Assembly (NCBI GenBank): GCA_020137815.1
Contig: CM035358.1
Coordinates: 2,704,821 to 2,768,820 of the forward strand
Reading direction: 5' to 3'
DNA from: Hormiphora californensis
Taxonomy: Eukaryota; Ctenophora; Tentaculata; Cydippida; Pleurobrachiidae
Length of the DNA: 64,000 bases
How positions within the stretch are numbered: position 1 is the stretch's first letter; every line of letters begins with the position of its first letter. Below the pieces are notes generated by a model, which was not told where the DNA came from, searched no databases, and worked only from the letters and a program-made list of their open reading frames with translations. The position numbers and the translations under genes are program-made. Positions 23,401 through 34,042 of this stretch are shown piece by piece.

Positions 23401-26400
23401 GTAAGGGAGGTAGTCCTCTTGATGACCGTGGAGTCCATAGATAAACCTTATACAAGAGTTGAGCACTTTCTGTAACCGAGAGATGAGCTTCATTGGCAAA
23501 CCTCCATAGAGGACATTGCAGTAATCCAAGCGGGATATAACCAGCTGCTTAACAAGAAGGATTCTGGTAGAGAAGTCCAGGCATCGGTGGACTTGCCATA
23601 AATTCCTCAGTAGCATTCCACAGTTTCTTCTGACACTGTTCACCTGACGTTCCAATGTCAGGTTCTCATCCATATAAATACCCAGAGTCTTTCCGGTAGT
23701 ACCTGTGAAGTCAACTGGGTAGATATCTGCATCCCCAAACCTAATACAGGGCTCAAAAGCCAGCTTGTCAATGGCACTGCTCTTCCCTAGAAGAAGGAGC
23801 TCCGTCTTCGACTCATTACACTTCAGCCAATGCTGAACCATCCAAGTCTTGATCTGATCAAGACACTCTTCAACTTTCCTCCTCGTGATACTCCATCCAC
23901 TTTCATCAAGAGGGACTAGACTCACATAGATTTGAGAGTCATCCGCATAGAGTTTGATTTTGAGTCCATACTTGTGTACCAGATCCTGTAGTTCCTCAAC
24001 ATATAAAAGAAACAAAACCGGTCCGAGAAGGGACCCTTGTGGCACTCCACAAATCAAGTAGATAATCTTCGATAGTTCTCCTCTAACGTTGACTCTGAAG
24101 TTCCTCAGTCCAAGATAGCTAGTAAACCACTTGAGTGCTGTTCCTCTTATTCCAAATCTCCTTCTCAAAACATCCACAAGTTTAGCATGGTCAACCGTGT
24201 CGAACGCTGCACTCATGTCCAAAAGGAGTAGAGCTACAACATTTCCCTTATCCATCTCCTGCAGTAGATCATCAAACATCCCCATGAGTAGAGTTTCACA
24301 GGAATGACCAACTCTATATCCTGACTGGTGAGAGTTGAGTAGGTCATTTTCATTCAGAGCCTGATTCAGTTGATCAAGGACAACTTTCTCTAGAACCTTA
24401 GAGACAAAGGGAAGGTTAGACACAGGACGGTAGTTGGAAAGGCTATCACGATCACCATAGGGGTTCTTGATGGTTGGAAAAACCAGTGCTTGCTGGAACA
24501 ATTCTGGAACAATACCTTGACGGATAGAAGAATTGATAATCTTAGTAAAGAGTGGAGCAAAAACTTCCACGCACTCTTTGATCAACCATGTCGGTATAAG
24601 ATCAAGATCACACGTTTTATCCGACATATTCTTAATGATCCTCTTCATCTCATCCTCAGAGACTTCCCTGAATTCCTCAAGAATACAATCCTTATCCAGG
24701 TCCACAAGAGAGTCCACATCCTCCGCAGGAAAGTCCATATCTGCCTTCACTGAGTTCCTGATTTTTTCCACTTTTCCAGTAAAGAAGTCCGCAAAATCCT
24801 CGGCCAGTTTACGATCACAATCCACATCCGGCAACAACACCTCACTGTTTCCAAGTAGTCGATTTAGTTTCCTCTGTAACGCTTTGGAATCCCCTTTTGA
24901 TTCTTCAAGATCTTCTTTCAGATAGTTAGTCCTCGCTTCCTTATCAACTCTACTAAACATCTTCTTCATCACGTTATACTGCATCTTCGTAACAGGCGTC
25001 TTCTTGCTTCTCCAAGTCCTCTCCGCAGTCCGACGTCTTCTTAGCGCATCCCTGACATCATCATTGTCTCTCCACGGGCGAACCTTTTTCACTTTCTTTC
25101 TTCTCTTCAAAGGGACAAAACTATCTACTAACTCCTTGAGTTCTCTTTCATAGATCTCAAACAAATCATCTGGGGACTCCAAATCAAACCGTCCTTCAAG
25201 GCCACTTCCTCTGAGGGCCTTCATGAACAATACCGGGTCCACTGATTTAAAGTCTCTGTAGGTGTTAACTCGATCCCGTTGCTGTAGGTTTCCAACCTTA
25301 GTCTCCAGTACGACTTCACTCAGAACAAGAAAATGGTCAGACTCTGTTCCCTCAGGATGTATTTCCACAGATTTAACTTTCTCCTCTACCTCCTTTGGAC
25401 ATATAACCAGGTCAAGAGTGCCTCCACGGTTGTGTGTTGGTTGCCTGGGGACAAGCTGAGAAAACTCATGTGAGTCCAGGAGTTCAGCAAGCTTCTTAGT
25501 GTAGAAGTTGTCCCTATCCTGCCATTGAAAATTAAAGTCTCCCATAATAAGGGGAAGACCAGTCTTCAATACTAGCTCTGAGAGATAGTCTGTGAATTCC
25601 TCTAGGAACTTCGCTTCAGTGAACCTAGCTTTACCGGTATAGGGCGGTCTGTAAACATTACATATCCGAGTAAGGTCCGCTCCATTACCAATTAAAATCT
25701 CCTGAATCTGGAACGATTTAAATTTCCTCACTGGTGGTAGTTTCATCTTAACTCCATCCCTGTAGAGTATCCCAATACCGCCTCCTGCCCTCTCCGCCCT
25801 AGGGGATGAGAAAATATTCCAGCCATAGTCTCTTATCTCCTGAAGTTTCGCGGTATCACTAGTCTTCAAGTAGGTTTCCTGAATCAGACAGATATCACAT
25901 TCCATGTCCTCAAGATGCGCTATAACCCCAGACGTTTTATTCATTATCGAGTGCACATTTAGTGTGCCAACACGCCACGTCTCTTTACCTTCAGTTCCTC
26001 CCACGCCCTCGTCAGATAAGCGTTTTTTCTCTCCTTACTGACACCACTTGTGTTCTCCATCAGTCTTCCTCGAGCATTAACATAATGCGGACACAAGTTA
26101 CTTGATGCTGGATGGGATTTCGCATACTTCTTGTCATCCTTACTACCTCCAACATCACAGTTTACACACTTCATCCGATTGAGTTCATTCCCACTCTTCG
26201 CCCTACATTGTCTGGTGTCATGATCTCCTGCACAGAAGGCACAGGTGGCGCTTTTATCTTTACTCGGACAATAGACAGATCCAGCTACGTGTCCATAACG
26301 CTGGCAGTGGAAACACTGAGTAACGTAGAATCTGTCCTTCACAATGTGCTGTCTTAACTTCAGGAAAATCCTATCTCGATTATCAGCAATGGCTTCTCGT

Positions 26401-28288
26401 ATATCAGGTGTAACCTTGAGCACCGCATACCTCCCAGCAGTGTTAACATGAATGACACTGACAGCCTGCCCAGACTCATATAGCCTCTTCACCACTTCAT
26501 TCTTATCACTCAAGATGGCGTCCAATAGCACCTCTTTGTTCAACAGGTCATGGTCCAGATCGGAAATCAATACCCGAGGATCCATCTTCTTCTGCTTCTC
26601 AACAAACGGAGTAACATTCAGAAACGGGGACAGCACTTTCTCTGCTTCTTTGAGGTCGTCATCAGTTGCAAAAAACAACTGAGTGCCCTTCCTGTTCACC
26701 GAAGTGTCCAAGACGGGGATGTTCTTCAGAGCTTTCACGACCTTTGGTTTCACTACCATTTTCCACTTCTCCTCACACATTGGTGTCACTCCTTCCTCAT
26801 TGCTGTCTTTGATGCTCATATACCGTTTCACAGGGGTAGCTGGTGCAGCTTTCTTCTCCTGCTGACCAGAACTACACGTTACTTCACTCTCCTCTCGGTT
26901 CTTCTTCAATATCTCATTGACTACTGGGGCCATGAGTCCAGGTAGGCTATCCATCAACTCTTGCTTCAGTTTTGAGAAACCATCCTTCAGATCATCACTT
27001 GAAATCGAGACTCCAGAATCTGACGATGGTGTAGGACTCCGGGAACTGTCCGGAAGCATCCGGTAACACATAATCAACATCTGCCAAAGATCCTTCTTCG
27101 TAGGTCCACCTGGAGCATCCATAGGCTCACCCGGGGTACCAGCATCCTCCTCCAATTTCTTCCACACTGTACTGCCTTTACATTTGTCAGAGAAGCTCGT
27201 GACAAGGAGCTTACCTTCGAAGTCCTTCTTCGTTCCACTTTCATACTGGGGTGCCAATCCCGACATTCTATCCTGTAACAGTGGCGCGAGGATCCGATCC
27301 ACCAAGATTTGGCTTCCTGGATTTGGCTCAACGAGGTCTCCCAAGATCTGCCCAACTTAGAAAGAGACAGGAACACCAGGCTTGTCTTGTCTTGAAAAGA
27401 GGGGGATTGAGCAGAAGTCTTAGAAGAGTAACGAGGAGCAGTTGAACGGAACCTCAAATTAATTTGTTTAAAGTAGTGTTGAAAAGTTTGAAACCATAAT
27501 GTTTCTAACTGCTACTTGAAAGTTTAAAAACATGAGAAGTGTTCATGAGAAATAAGTGCATCAGGTCCTCATTCCTTTATGTTCCTTCTGTTATATTTTA
27601 CAAGCACAGTTCAAAATTGTCACGCAAACATGGCAGTAAAGAGAGGGATAGAGGGAATGAGAGAGAAGAGAGAGAAAAGAGAAAGGAAATAAAGAGAGAG
27701 AATGAGAGAAAGGGACAGGATGATAGTCCCTTGTTCCACCACATGCAAGTGAGGTGGGAATTTGAGGAATGCAACTTGGAATGTTTGCACAATGCGTTTT
27801 ACACAATGTGTTTTACACTAGGGTTCAGAAAACTGAATTTCTATGCAACTGGAGTTTATACAATCATTACAATGTACATGCTTTTTCTCCCGCTCTCTTA
27901 CTCTCTCGAAATATTGAACTTTTGTTCGTTTAGCACGCAAAATCATCATGATTGTGTGTATAGGGACATAGAAGAAGAGAGAGAGGGAGAGAGAGAAAGA
28001 AGAGAGAGAAAGAAAAAGAGAGATTGATTGGCAATTTGTTGATGGGCGCCTGGATATTGTTGACATTGGTTTAATCGTCTATTTGACTCCAACGTCCTAG
28101 CATGACTTTACCTACATTCATCTCCTAATATGGCATAATGACGGATGTAAAAAGGTCATCAAGTTTTTAATCGTCCTAAGACCGCACATTATACACAGGT
28201 GAAATTATGAATATGCAATGAGAATTGTTGCAGCTCTTGTAGTGCTGTGGTAGTCGTGTAATCAGACCTTACGGAAATGATTACGACT

Positions 28289-28337
<49 letters not shown>

Positions 28338-29542
28338 CTTGGATTTCCGCTCGCTCCTGATTCGGTGGCACATGGTCTGTCCACGTGGTAGAAACACGAC
28401 GAGAAATCTAGCCAGAAAGTAAGATAGTGGGGGAGAGAGGAAGAGAGAGACAAAGAGAGGGGAAGCCATATTTTTCCTATGCAATATCATGCAAGCACAT
28501 AAGTAATTAACGATGCCTGGACCATTTGCAGACACACTACACAATTAGCCACTCCCCCTCTTTCCTATAGTGAATTATATTATTTCACTCATTGCCATTA
28601 TTATTGGCCCAATAAGTTATTGGCTTCAATGAATTGATTGTAATTTAGTTTTCCTGGCATCAATAACTCCCTCTCTGATTTGCACCCTACCAAATTGTCC
28701 TATTCCCTCCACACTCTAACCCCCTTTAATTCCCTTTCAGAGGAGGCGAATGCATCCAAGATGCCCACGAGGGCCCCTGGTACCTATGTGCCTCCTGCAA
28801 TTAGAAAGGGAGACAGCCGCGATGACAGCCAGTCAAGGCAACGAGGTAATAAGGCTACATTTTTATTTCACAGTTAATACTGTGTGTTTTTAAATGACTG
28901 AGACTGTTCAAATCGACATAGCATCAAAAGTTGTGAATATTTTGCTCTGAAATTTTAGGACAAGGTAGATGGCTACCTGCCATTTATTGTACTCGAATTT
29001 CAGCAAAATCGGTCGTTCCTGAATGAACCTATAGCCCAAAAACCTCCTCTAACTTTGAGCGCTCAGATCTCTGCAACCTGATGAGGTAGAGAGCTCAAAC
29101 TTTCACAATATGTTCATTAGACAATTTACAAACTTTTGGCTGCTTGGTTTGGCGATATCTTTTTTAGTTCCTTCGCAGGAACGCGGCAAAGTGGTGTAAG
29201 TCGGCCTAATTGGGAGCATTTTTGCACTCAGGTATCACGTATCACGTGTCTTACTGGGGGTAATCAGCCCCAGCAATGTGTTACACCGATTCTGTAATTG
29301 GTTCCGAGTGTGGCAAAGTGTGGCGCTTCGTCAGCAGACGTGATCATAGTGTCTGAAGTCGTTGACAAGGTCACGTGACTAGCTGTGGTGCTGAGTGTGG
29401 TAGAGCGTGGCGCTTCGTCATGACAAGAGAGAGGGAGAGAGAGAAAGAGTTATACTCAGCAGATAGAGAGAGAGCGAATCGGTGACACTAGACGTTGTTA
29501 TCATGTCGAGATGTTCCACATCTAATCACGTGACCTTGTAAC

Positions 29543-29585
<43 letters not shown>

Positions 29586-31040
29586 CAGAATGTAAAGGAA
29601 GAGAATTAGAAAAGTTTGTCTGGATTTCAGAGTGTGACCGATTTCGGACATTATGTCTGATCACGCCTGCTGACGAAGCGCCATGCACTTTACCACACTC
29701 AGCACCAATTACATAATCGGTTTAACACATGGCTGGGGGCTGATTACCTCCAGTAAGACACGTGATACGTGATACCTGAGTGCAAAAATGCTCCCAATTA
29801 GGCCGACTTACACCACTTTGCCGCGTTCCTGCGAAGGAACTAAAAAAGATATCGCCAAACCAAGCAGCCAAAAGTTTGTAAATTGTCTAATGAACATATT
29901 GTGAAAGTTTGAGCTCTCTACCTCATCAGGTTGCAGAGATCTGAGCGCTCAAAGTTAGAGGAGGTTTTTGGGCTACAGGTTCATTCATGAACGACCGATT
30001 TTGCTGAAATTCGAGTACAATAAATGGCAGGTAGCCATCTACCTTGTCCTAAAATTTCAGAGCAAAATATTCACAACTTTTGACGCTATGTCGATTTGAA
30101 CAGTCTCAGTCATTTAAAAACACACAGTAGTTATGTCTTAACAAATAGCTCTTTTCTTGACATTTCTTCACTGCGAATAAGATATCATCGCATCTAACAA
30201 TAGTTCCGAATATAGCAAATACCCTCTCTTTTCCAAAGATGAAAACCCGACTATCCGAGTATCGAATTTGGCGGAGGAGACATCAGATAAGGATCTACAG
30301 GAGCTGTTCAAGCCATTTGGAACTCTCTCCAGGATCTACCTGGCAAAGGACAAGAATACTGGAATTTCCAAGGTTCGTACAGTAGCAAATTACAGGGTGA
30401 TGGACAATCAGGCAAAATGGCTTCGGTCCCGTCCCCTGCCTCCTCTCTCATCCCGCTAGAACTTAGCGGCGGCAGCGGACAGGTGTTTCGCAGTGCGCGC
30501 ACGAACAAACTTATAACGGAAAGGACACAATTTCAGCAGTTGGTCCGCGCGTCATCCAATGTTTAAACTTCACATCCAAGACCAGGGGTGTTGAAATCTC
30601 CGACACACACTGTCAGAGATTTCACAATGTGATGAATGAAACACGCTCTTGTACAATAACTTTAGACGATGAAGCATTATCCAACATTTTAAGTTAGCTA
30701 GTAAAATGTGAAAACTGCCTGAACAATAAACAATAAGTTGCCGGGGGTTACTTTTTCCCGCTCCAATTCACCACTACTTCCGGTGCTAACACCTCCCCCT
30801 CTCTCCTAACAGGGTTTCGCCTATATAACATACAACCGACGAGAGTCAGCGGAGAAAGCCTTGAAGCAACTGCACAGATACAGATATGGACATCTTATCC
30901 TGCAAGTGGAATGGGCAAAGTAAGTTTAGAAGGGGGTCCCCAGGGAATATTTGGTAACCTAGCAGTACTAGAAATCCGTCTAAATATTCTCATATTTTCT
31001 AACCCACATTCTCCCTTTTTTCAGGCCCTCCGGATCGTGA
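20051..31040 (+). CDS. EIF3G: Eukaryotic translation initiation factor 3 subunit G, spliced
   Basis: Nine exons: 20051-20099, 20900-20982, 21440-21562, 21718-21789, 21906-22032, 28741-28845, 30182-30372, 30813-30919, 31025-31040; 873 nt, 290 aa (human about 320). The N-terminus MTIAENWGDMVDE is the eIF3i-binding region of the family. A zinc knuckle CRICKGAHWTKQCPY lies near residues 125-139. The C-terminal RRM (about 208-287) shows RNP2 TIRVSNL and RNP1 KGFAYITY, ending VEWAKPSGS. It is a cytoplasmic eIF3 subunit that binds RNA and acts in 40S scanning and reinitiation. Intron 5 (6.7 kb) contains a LINE in antisense and intron 6 a foldback element; the exons are intact. ATP6V0B is convergent downstream. 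Confidence 0.95.
20407..20482. repeat. (TC)n microsatellite, EIF3G intron 1
   Basis: An almost pure run of about 75 bp of CT dinucleotides. Confidence 0.95.
20985..21092. repeat. (TTTG)n microsatellite, EIF3G intron 2
   Basis: About 25 TTTG units with one variant (TTTA), immediately after the exon 2 donor. It generates spurious KQTN or VCLF repeat ORFs. Confidence 0.95.
21339..21453 (+). repeat. Duplicated 3' splice site and exon start, EIF3G exon 3
   Basis: CAGATTACCCGTCACTA occurs at 21338-21354 and again at 21437-21453. The downstream copy starts exon 3 (ITRHYKLSK). The upstream one is a potential acceptor exactly 99 bp earlier, and the frame between them is open, so its use would insert 33 residues. 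Confidence 0.85.
23044..26004 (-). CDS. LINE ORF2: endonuclease and reverse transcriptase, 986 aa
   Basis: N-terminal APE-like endonuclease (about 1-235): TLNVHSIMN, QETYL, GGIGILYR, NVYRPPY, MGDFNFQW and SDHFLVLSE, covering the catalytic Asn, Glu, Asp and His positions. RT domain (about 470-760): NYRPVSNLPF, HQSGYRVGHSCETLL, LDMSAAFDTVDH, GVPQGSLLGPVLF and YADDSQIY with the two catalytic aspartates. The C-terminal region (LVISRLDYCNVLYGGLP, DLWNALPLELR) is typical of the CR1/L2/Rex group. The ORF begins 46 nt inside the end of ORF1 in another frame. No internal stop, so the copy may be competent or very recent. Confidence 0.95.
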   Translation of the reverse strand: MGGTEGKETWRVGTLNVHSIMNKTSGVIAHLEDMECDICLIQETYLKTSDTAKLQEIRDYGWNIFSSPRAERAGGGIGILYRDGVKMKLPPVRKFKSFQIQEILIGNGADLTRICNVYRPPYTGKARFTEAKFLEEFTDYLSELVLKTGLPLIMGDFNFQWQDRDNFYTKKLAELLDSHEFSQLVPRQPTHNRGGTLDLVICPKEVEEKVKSVEIHPEGTESDHFLVLSEVVLETKVGNLQQRDRVNTYRDFKSVDPVLFMKALRGSGLEGRFDLESPDDLFEIYERELKELVDSFVPLKRRKKVKKVRPWRDNDDVRDALRRRRTAERTWRSKKTPVTKMQYNVMKKMFSRVDKEARTNYLKEDLEESKGDSKALQRKLNRLLGNSEVLLPDVDCDRKLAEDFADFFTGKVEKIRNSVKADMDFPAEDVDSLVDLDKDCILEEFREVSEDEMKRIIKNMSDKTCDLDLIPTWLIKECVEVFAPLFTKIINSSIRQGIVPELFQQALVFPTIKNPYGDRDSLSNYRPVSNLPFVSKVLEKVVLDQLNQALNENDLLNSHQSGYRVGHSCETLLMGMFDDLLQEMDKGNVVALLLLDMSAAFDTVDHAKLVDVLRRRFGIRGTALKWFTSYLGLRNFRVNVRGELSKIIYLICGVPQGSLLGPVLFLLYVEELQDLVHKYGLKIKLYADDSQIYVSLVPLDESGWSITRRKVEECLDQIKTWMVQHWLKCNESKTELLLLGKSSAIDKLAFEPCIRFGDADIYPVDFTGTTGKTLGIYMDENLTLERQVNSVRRNCGMLLRNLWQVHRCLDFSTRILLVKQLVISRLDYCNVLYGGLPMKLISRLQKVLNSCIRFIYGLHGHQEDYLPYMRETHILPVEQRVIFKACLMAYKIVHGSAPDYLIEQIPTDIVDVTCRTRSTAVPDPYKLQYPKLSSINANSKLRKRRPSVLLPDLWNALPLELRSRPAVESFKTGLKTRLFVDAFGSG
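25959..27344 (-). CDS. LINE ORF1 protein with zinc knuckles, 461 aa
   Basis: Begins MGDLVEPNPGSQ. A Ser/Thr-rich stretch (SRSPTPSSDSG) lies before the middle. The C-terminal part carries CFHCQRYGHVAGSVYC, CAFCAGDHDTRQC and CVNCDVGG with downstream H and C, three knuckle-type clusters expected to bind nucleic acid. It presumably coats LINE RNA for retrotransposition. ORF2 overlaps its 3' end by 46 nt. The same knuckle arrangement is present in the other LINE at 2709-3353. Confidence 0.88.
   Translation of the reverse strand: MGDLVEPNPGSQILVDRILAPLLQDRMSGLAPQYESGTKKDFEGKLLVTSFSDKCKGSTVWKKLEEDAGTPGEPMDAPGGPTKKDLWQMLIMCYRMLPDSSRSPTPSSDSGVSISSDDLKDGFSKLKQELMDSLPGLMAPVVNEILKKNREESEVTCSSGQQEKKAAPATPVKRYMSIKDSNEEGVTPMCEEKWKMVVKPKVVKALKNIPVLDTSVNRKGTQLFFATDDDLKEAEKVLSPFLNVTPFVEKQKKMDPRVLISDLDHDLLNKEVLLDAILSDKNEVVKRLYESGQAVSVIHVNTAGRYAVLKVTPDIREAIADNRDRIFLKLRQHIVKDRFYVTQCFHCQRYGHVAGSVYCPSKDKSATCAFCAGDHDTRQCRAKSGNELNRMKCVNCDVGGSKDDKKYAKSHPASSNLCPHYVNARGRLMENTSGVSKERKNAYLTRAWEELKVKRRGVLAH
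28289..28336. repeat. (TC)n microsatellite, EIF3G intron 5
   Basis: CT run of about 45 bp; GA-rich patches also occur at 27630-27720 and 27975-28025. The intron 27481-28740 shows no gene. Confidence 0.9.
28879..30128. repeat. 1.25 kb foldback element in EIF3G intron 6
   Basis: Arms of several hundred bp are near-perfect reverse complements. The left arm begins ACTGTGTGTTTTTAAATGAC at 28879; the right arm ends GTCATTTAAAAACACACAGT at 30128. Identity is clear for about 350 bp (to TGATACCTGAGTGC, 29234 and 29775) and then weakens toward a GA-rich centre (29405-29585). No coding potential. Consistent with a palindromic MITE or foldback transposon. The right arm stops only about 54 bp before the exon 7 start. 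Confidence 0.9.
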
Positions 31041-31795
31041 TTGTGACGAGTTTTCTGTTTTAATTACGCACACACGGGGGACACTGACAGAGCATGTTGT
31101 TAAGTTATTTTACCGTTTAAACCGTGGTGAAACTTGTTGTTATATTTCTCTCACAACGGTTACCCCTTTATTGAAAACTTTGGTATGTCAGAGAATGGAT
31201 AATATAATTAGTGGATTGGATGCGAATGAACAACGCACTAGATTTTGGAAATAGAGGGATTGTAGTTGGATTGCTTGTATCCTGTTCGGGCCAGGCTGTG
31301 AGCAATTCAACCGACAAGCTGTCTGGCGGTGCCGACTTGATCTGACCGCACTGTGTGAAAACGGGGTCTGGCGGCGCCAGACAGCCGAAGAGCAAGGTTG
31401 TGGGCCTGGGAGAAGCTGATTTTAATCTACAGGGGTAACCGTTGTTGTGTCAAAATTCAAAACTAAAAGACGGATCTTTTTAAAAATAAATTACACAAGA
31501 AGAGACTATTGCACATACACACACACATGGGAATAAATCCTTCACACAATCACACGTCACAAAATCCTTGTTGTGTAACTTGATTACACACAACAAAATC
31601 CAATATCATATCAGATGTATATCAATCCGATTGCATCGCCCTACCCGAGGAGGGTTAGAACATCGGCAATCAATCCAATATGTTAGAGTTTCAAATGTTG
31701 GAGCAACAATATATCACATGCGAGGGAAAGTTGCAAAAAGCTGCCTTTGCCCGCAAAGACAGAGGAGAGAGATCCTTTTGTTGTCTGTGGTCTTT
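31041..31795. other. Convergent 3' regions of EIF3G and ATP6V0B
   Basis: No gene seen. A dispersed repeat motif (GTCTGGCGGTGCCGAC, then GTCTGGCGGCGCCAGACAG) lies at about 31319-31385, the same family as in 61.5-63.9 kb. AATAAA on the plus strand occurs near 31486 and 31533. Confidence 0.5.
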
Positions 31796-33729
31796 TTAAC
31801 TGGACGAGATCTTCCTGTTGTTTCCCTAAAGAAAGAAAGAAAGTTGGTGAGAGAAAGGAACAATAAATTGAGGCACAAATCATGTGCACTTTGGTAGCAA
31901 TGAAAAAAATCAAGAGCCACTTTCAGCCCCCCCCCCCCTCCCCATAATTTGGGGCCGTGTTGCTTACCAAAAGTACGGCGATGATAACTCCAAACAGACC
32001 AATGGCACTTCCGAAAATCTCAATGACCAGAATCTGAAATTGAGTAGGTTTTACAGGGGCGTATATTGTGAAAATGCAATGCACCGCCTATTTTGTGTGT
32101 CTTGGTAATTTGTGAACACACTCACCCTAACAAAGAGTTCTCCATTCTGCGCATCAGCCAGAGCGGCACCACTGAAAAGAGAACCAGGGTTAGAAATCAA
32201 AGGCCGCTTTTGCCCCTGGATCAGAGAGAACCAGTCCGGGATTGGATGTGAATGTACAGGCTGTGCGCGCGGCGTCGTGTGTAACCTATTGCTAGTTTTA
32301 AATGCTAACAACTCCCTGCTACCATTGTGCGCGGTGGAAAGTTTCCGGACGTATGTCAGTAGACCCCCCTCATTACCTCCCCACAATCCCAACGCAGATC
32401 CCACATGCCAAGTTGCACATTCCGGTCAGGAGTCCAGCGAAGAAGAGGCAGTATCCGTTGAAGATGTAGGTGTTGTAATTGTCAAGCCAATCCTCTGGGG
32501 TGGTATCCTGGGGAGGGATGGTGTGACCGTGTGTTAGTGGGACATATTGTGGCAGTTGTGTGTAATCCTAGTAGGCTAGGAGAGAGATAACAGGGGAGAG
32601 AGGAAATACACGTCTAGCATGTGCCTGTACAAACGAAACGCATACTACGCTCATAACAAAAACCTCCTTACTTTATCACAAAACAAGAACTTCCCAAGTT
32701 ATAAATTGAGAACATGTACGAACCGGAACCCCAAGGAATCGAACCAAACCCCCTGAACTGCACCTTTACACCACTCCCCCAAAAATACCGCAACACCAAC
32801 CTCCAACACTACTAATACTTACATCGATATTCTGAACAAGAATAATTGCAATGATAATTCCATAGATAGCCACGGCCTCACAGAAGATAACAGATACCAG
32901 ATTCTTGGTTTTAATTCGAGGTGCCTTCACTCCAGCTCCCACAATAGAGGCTCCGGTGATAAACATACCCCTGAAAATTGAGCAAGATTACGGAGTGGAG
33001 GGGGAGATAGAGGGGGAGATAGGGGTTGTGCCTCTGTAAAGAGAGGTGCAGTGGATTTGGTAGAGTTTGTATATCATACAGCTTTAGGGAGACGTTAGAA
33101 GAAGAAGGGGACTGTAAGAGCAGGTACTTTGGTATTTAGACTGGCCACTGGGTGGGGTTGTATTTTTAGAAGTCAGGATAAGAATGTGTAAAGACAGTAT
33201 TGAGGTTGCATATATCACCATTCACACACAATGAGACAAGTAACTACTCCAGGTGTATGTGTATGACCGGGTATAACAGGTTCTACGACCCAAGTCCCAC
33301 ACTAAACTGTTACTTTTGTTTTAGTTTATCGTCGCTTGTAATACTGTCGAAAAAACCCCAAATTCTCACTTACCATGCTGCCCCAAGAACAGAGAATGAG
33401 ATGGCAATTGCGATCCCAACGCAAGCCCATGTGTAGGAAGAGATGCTCTCTAAAACCCAACCAACATCAAACTCTGATCCACGTCCACTGAACATGTAGA
33501 ACAGTCCTGGGAATTAGGGGGTTAATAATGGAAGTACATCTGTGGTTCCATGACTAGGAAAACAAAAAGATTGCTCCTTTAACCTAACTCATCTCCCTTC
33601 TTTTTATTCCCTAATTTCCAGTTGTAGATTACCAATAGAAATGAAGACCAATAGAATTATGACATAGGCAGCATAGCATCCAGTTGCGTAGCTTCCCTTT
33701 CCCCCGCGGCCGCTATCATATGCCCCCAT
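31796..33729 (-). CDS. ATP6V0B: V-type H+-ATPase proteolipid subunit c'' (V0b), spliced
   Basis: Seven exons on the minus strand: 33729-33633, 33506-33374, 32970-32823, 32507-32377, 32171-32126, 32033-31968, 31825-31796; 651 nt, 216 aa (human 205). Hydrophobic throughout, as expected for a five-helix c'' proteolipid of the membrane V0 rotor. [20 protein letters not shown] includes the conserved membrane glutamate (E108 here) that carries protons. [15 protein letters not shown] and [13 protein letters not shown] match the second helical repeat. All introns are GT..AG with consistent phases. The short last exon (GNNRKISSS) is the least certain part. Confidence 0.93.
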
Positions 33730-34042
33730 ATCTCTCTTGTGTTTGAGATTGGTTAACAACTACTGCTATTGTAGAAGGAAGTGGGGTTAGACTTTACAAC
33801 AGGAATAAGAATTCAAATTCTATAGAAATATCTGAAGATAAAAGTTTCAAGTACTAAAAAGTCAGGACACATTCCACAAACAGACTTCTGTAAAATCAGA
33901 AAACACAGTACATGCAAACAGTAAACACACATTCAAATATTTGTAGGTCGCACAGCGAGACAACATGTAAAAATACATTCTATACCAGAAAATCAAAAAG
34001 AAAATAATTTACTTCCCAGAGCATTAATTAACCCATATCAAA

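Larger units (their letters stand above)
22535..27480 (-). mobile_element. Apparently full-length LINE (CR1/L2-like) in EIF3G intron 5
   Basis: Minus-strand element with both ORFs open (25959-27344 and 23044-26004). The 3' end is inferred from a terminal GGATATAAGTTTGAATATTA segment followed by ATT units near 22540-22565, a style common at L2/CR1 3' ends. The 5' boundary near 27480 is approximate and no target-site duplication was recognised. Antisense to its host gene. RT motif spelling (NYRPVSNLP, LLLLDMSAAFDTVDH, GVPQGSLLGPVLF) resembles the L2 group. Intron sequence outside the element (22033-22534, 27481-28740) shows only CT-rich tandem repeats. Confidence 0.9.
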
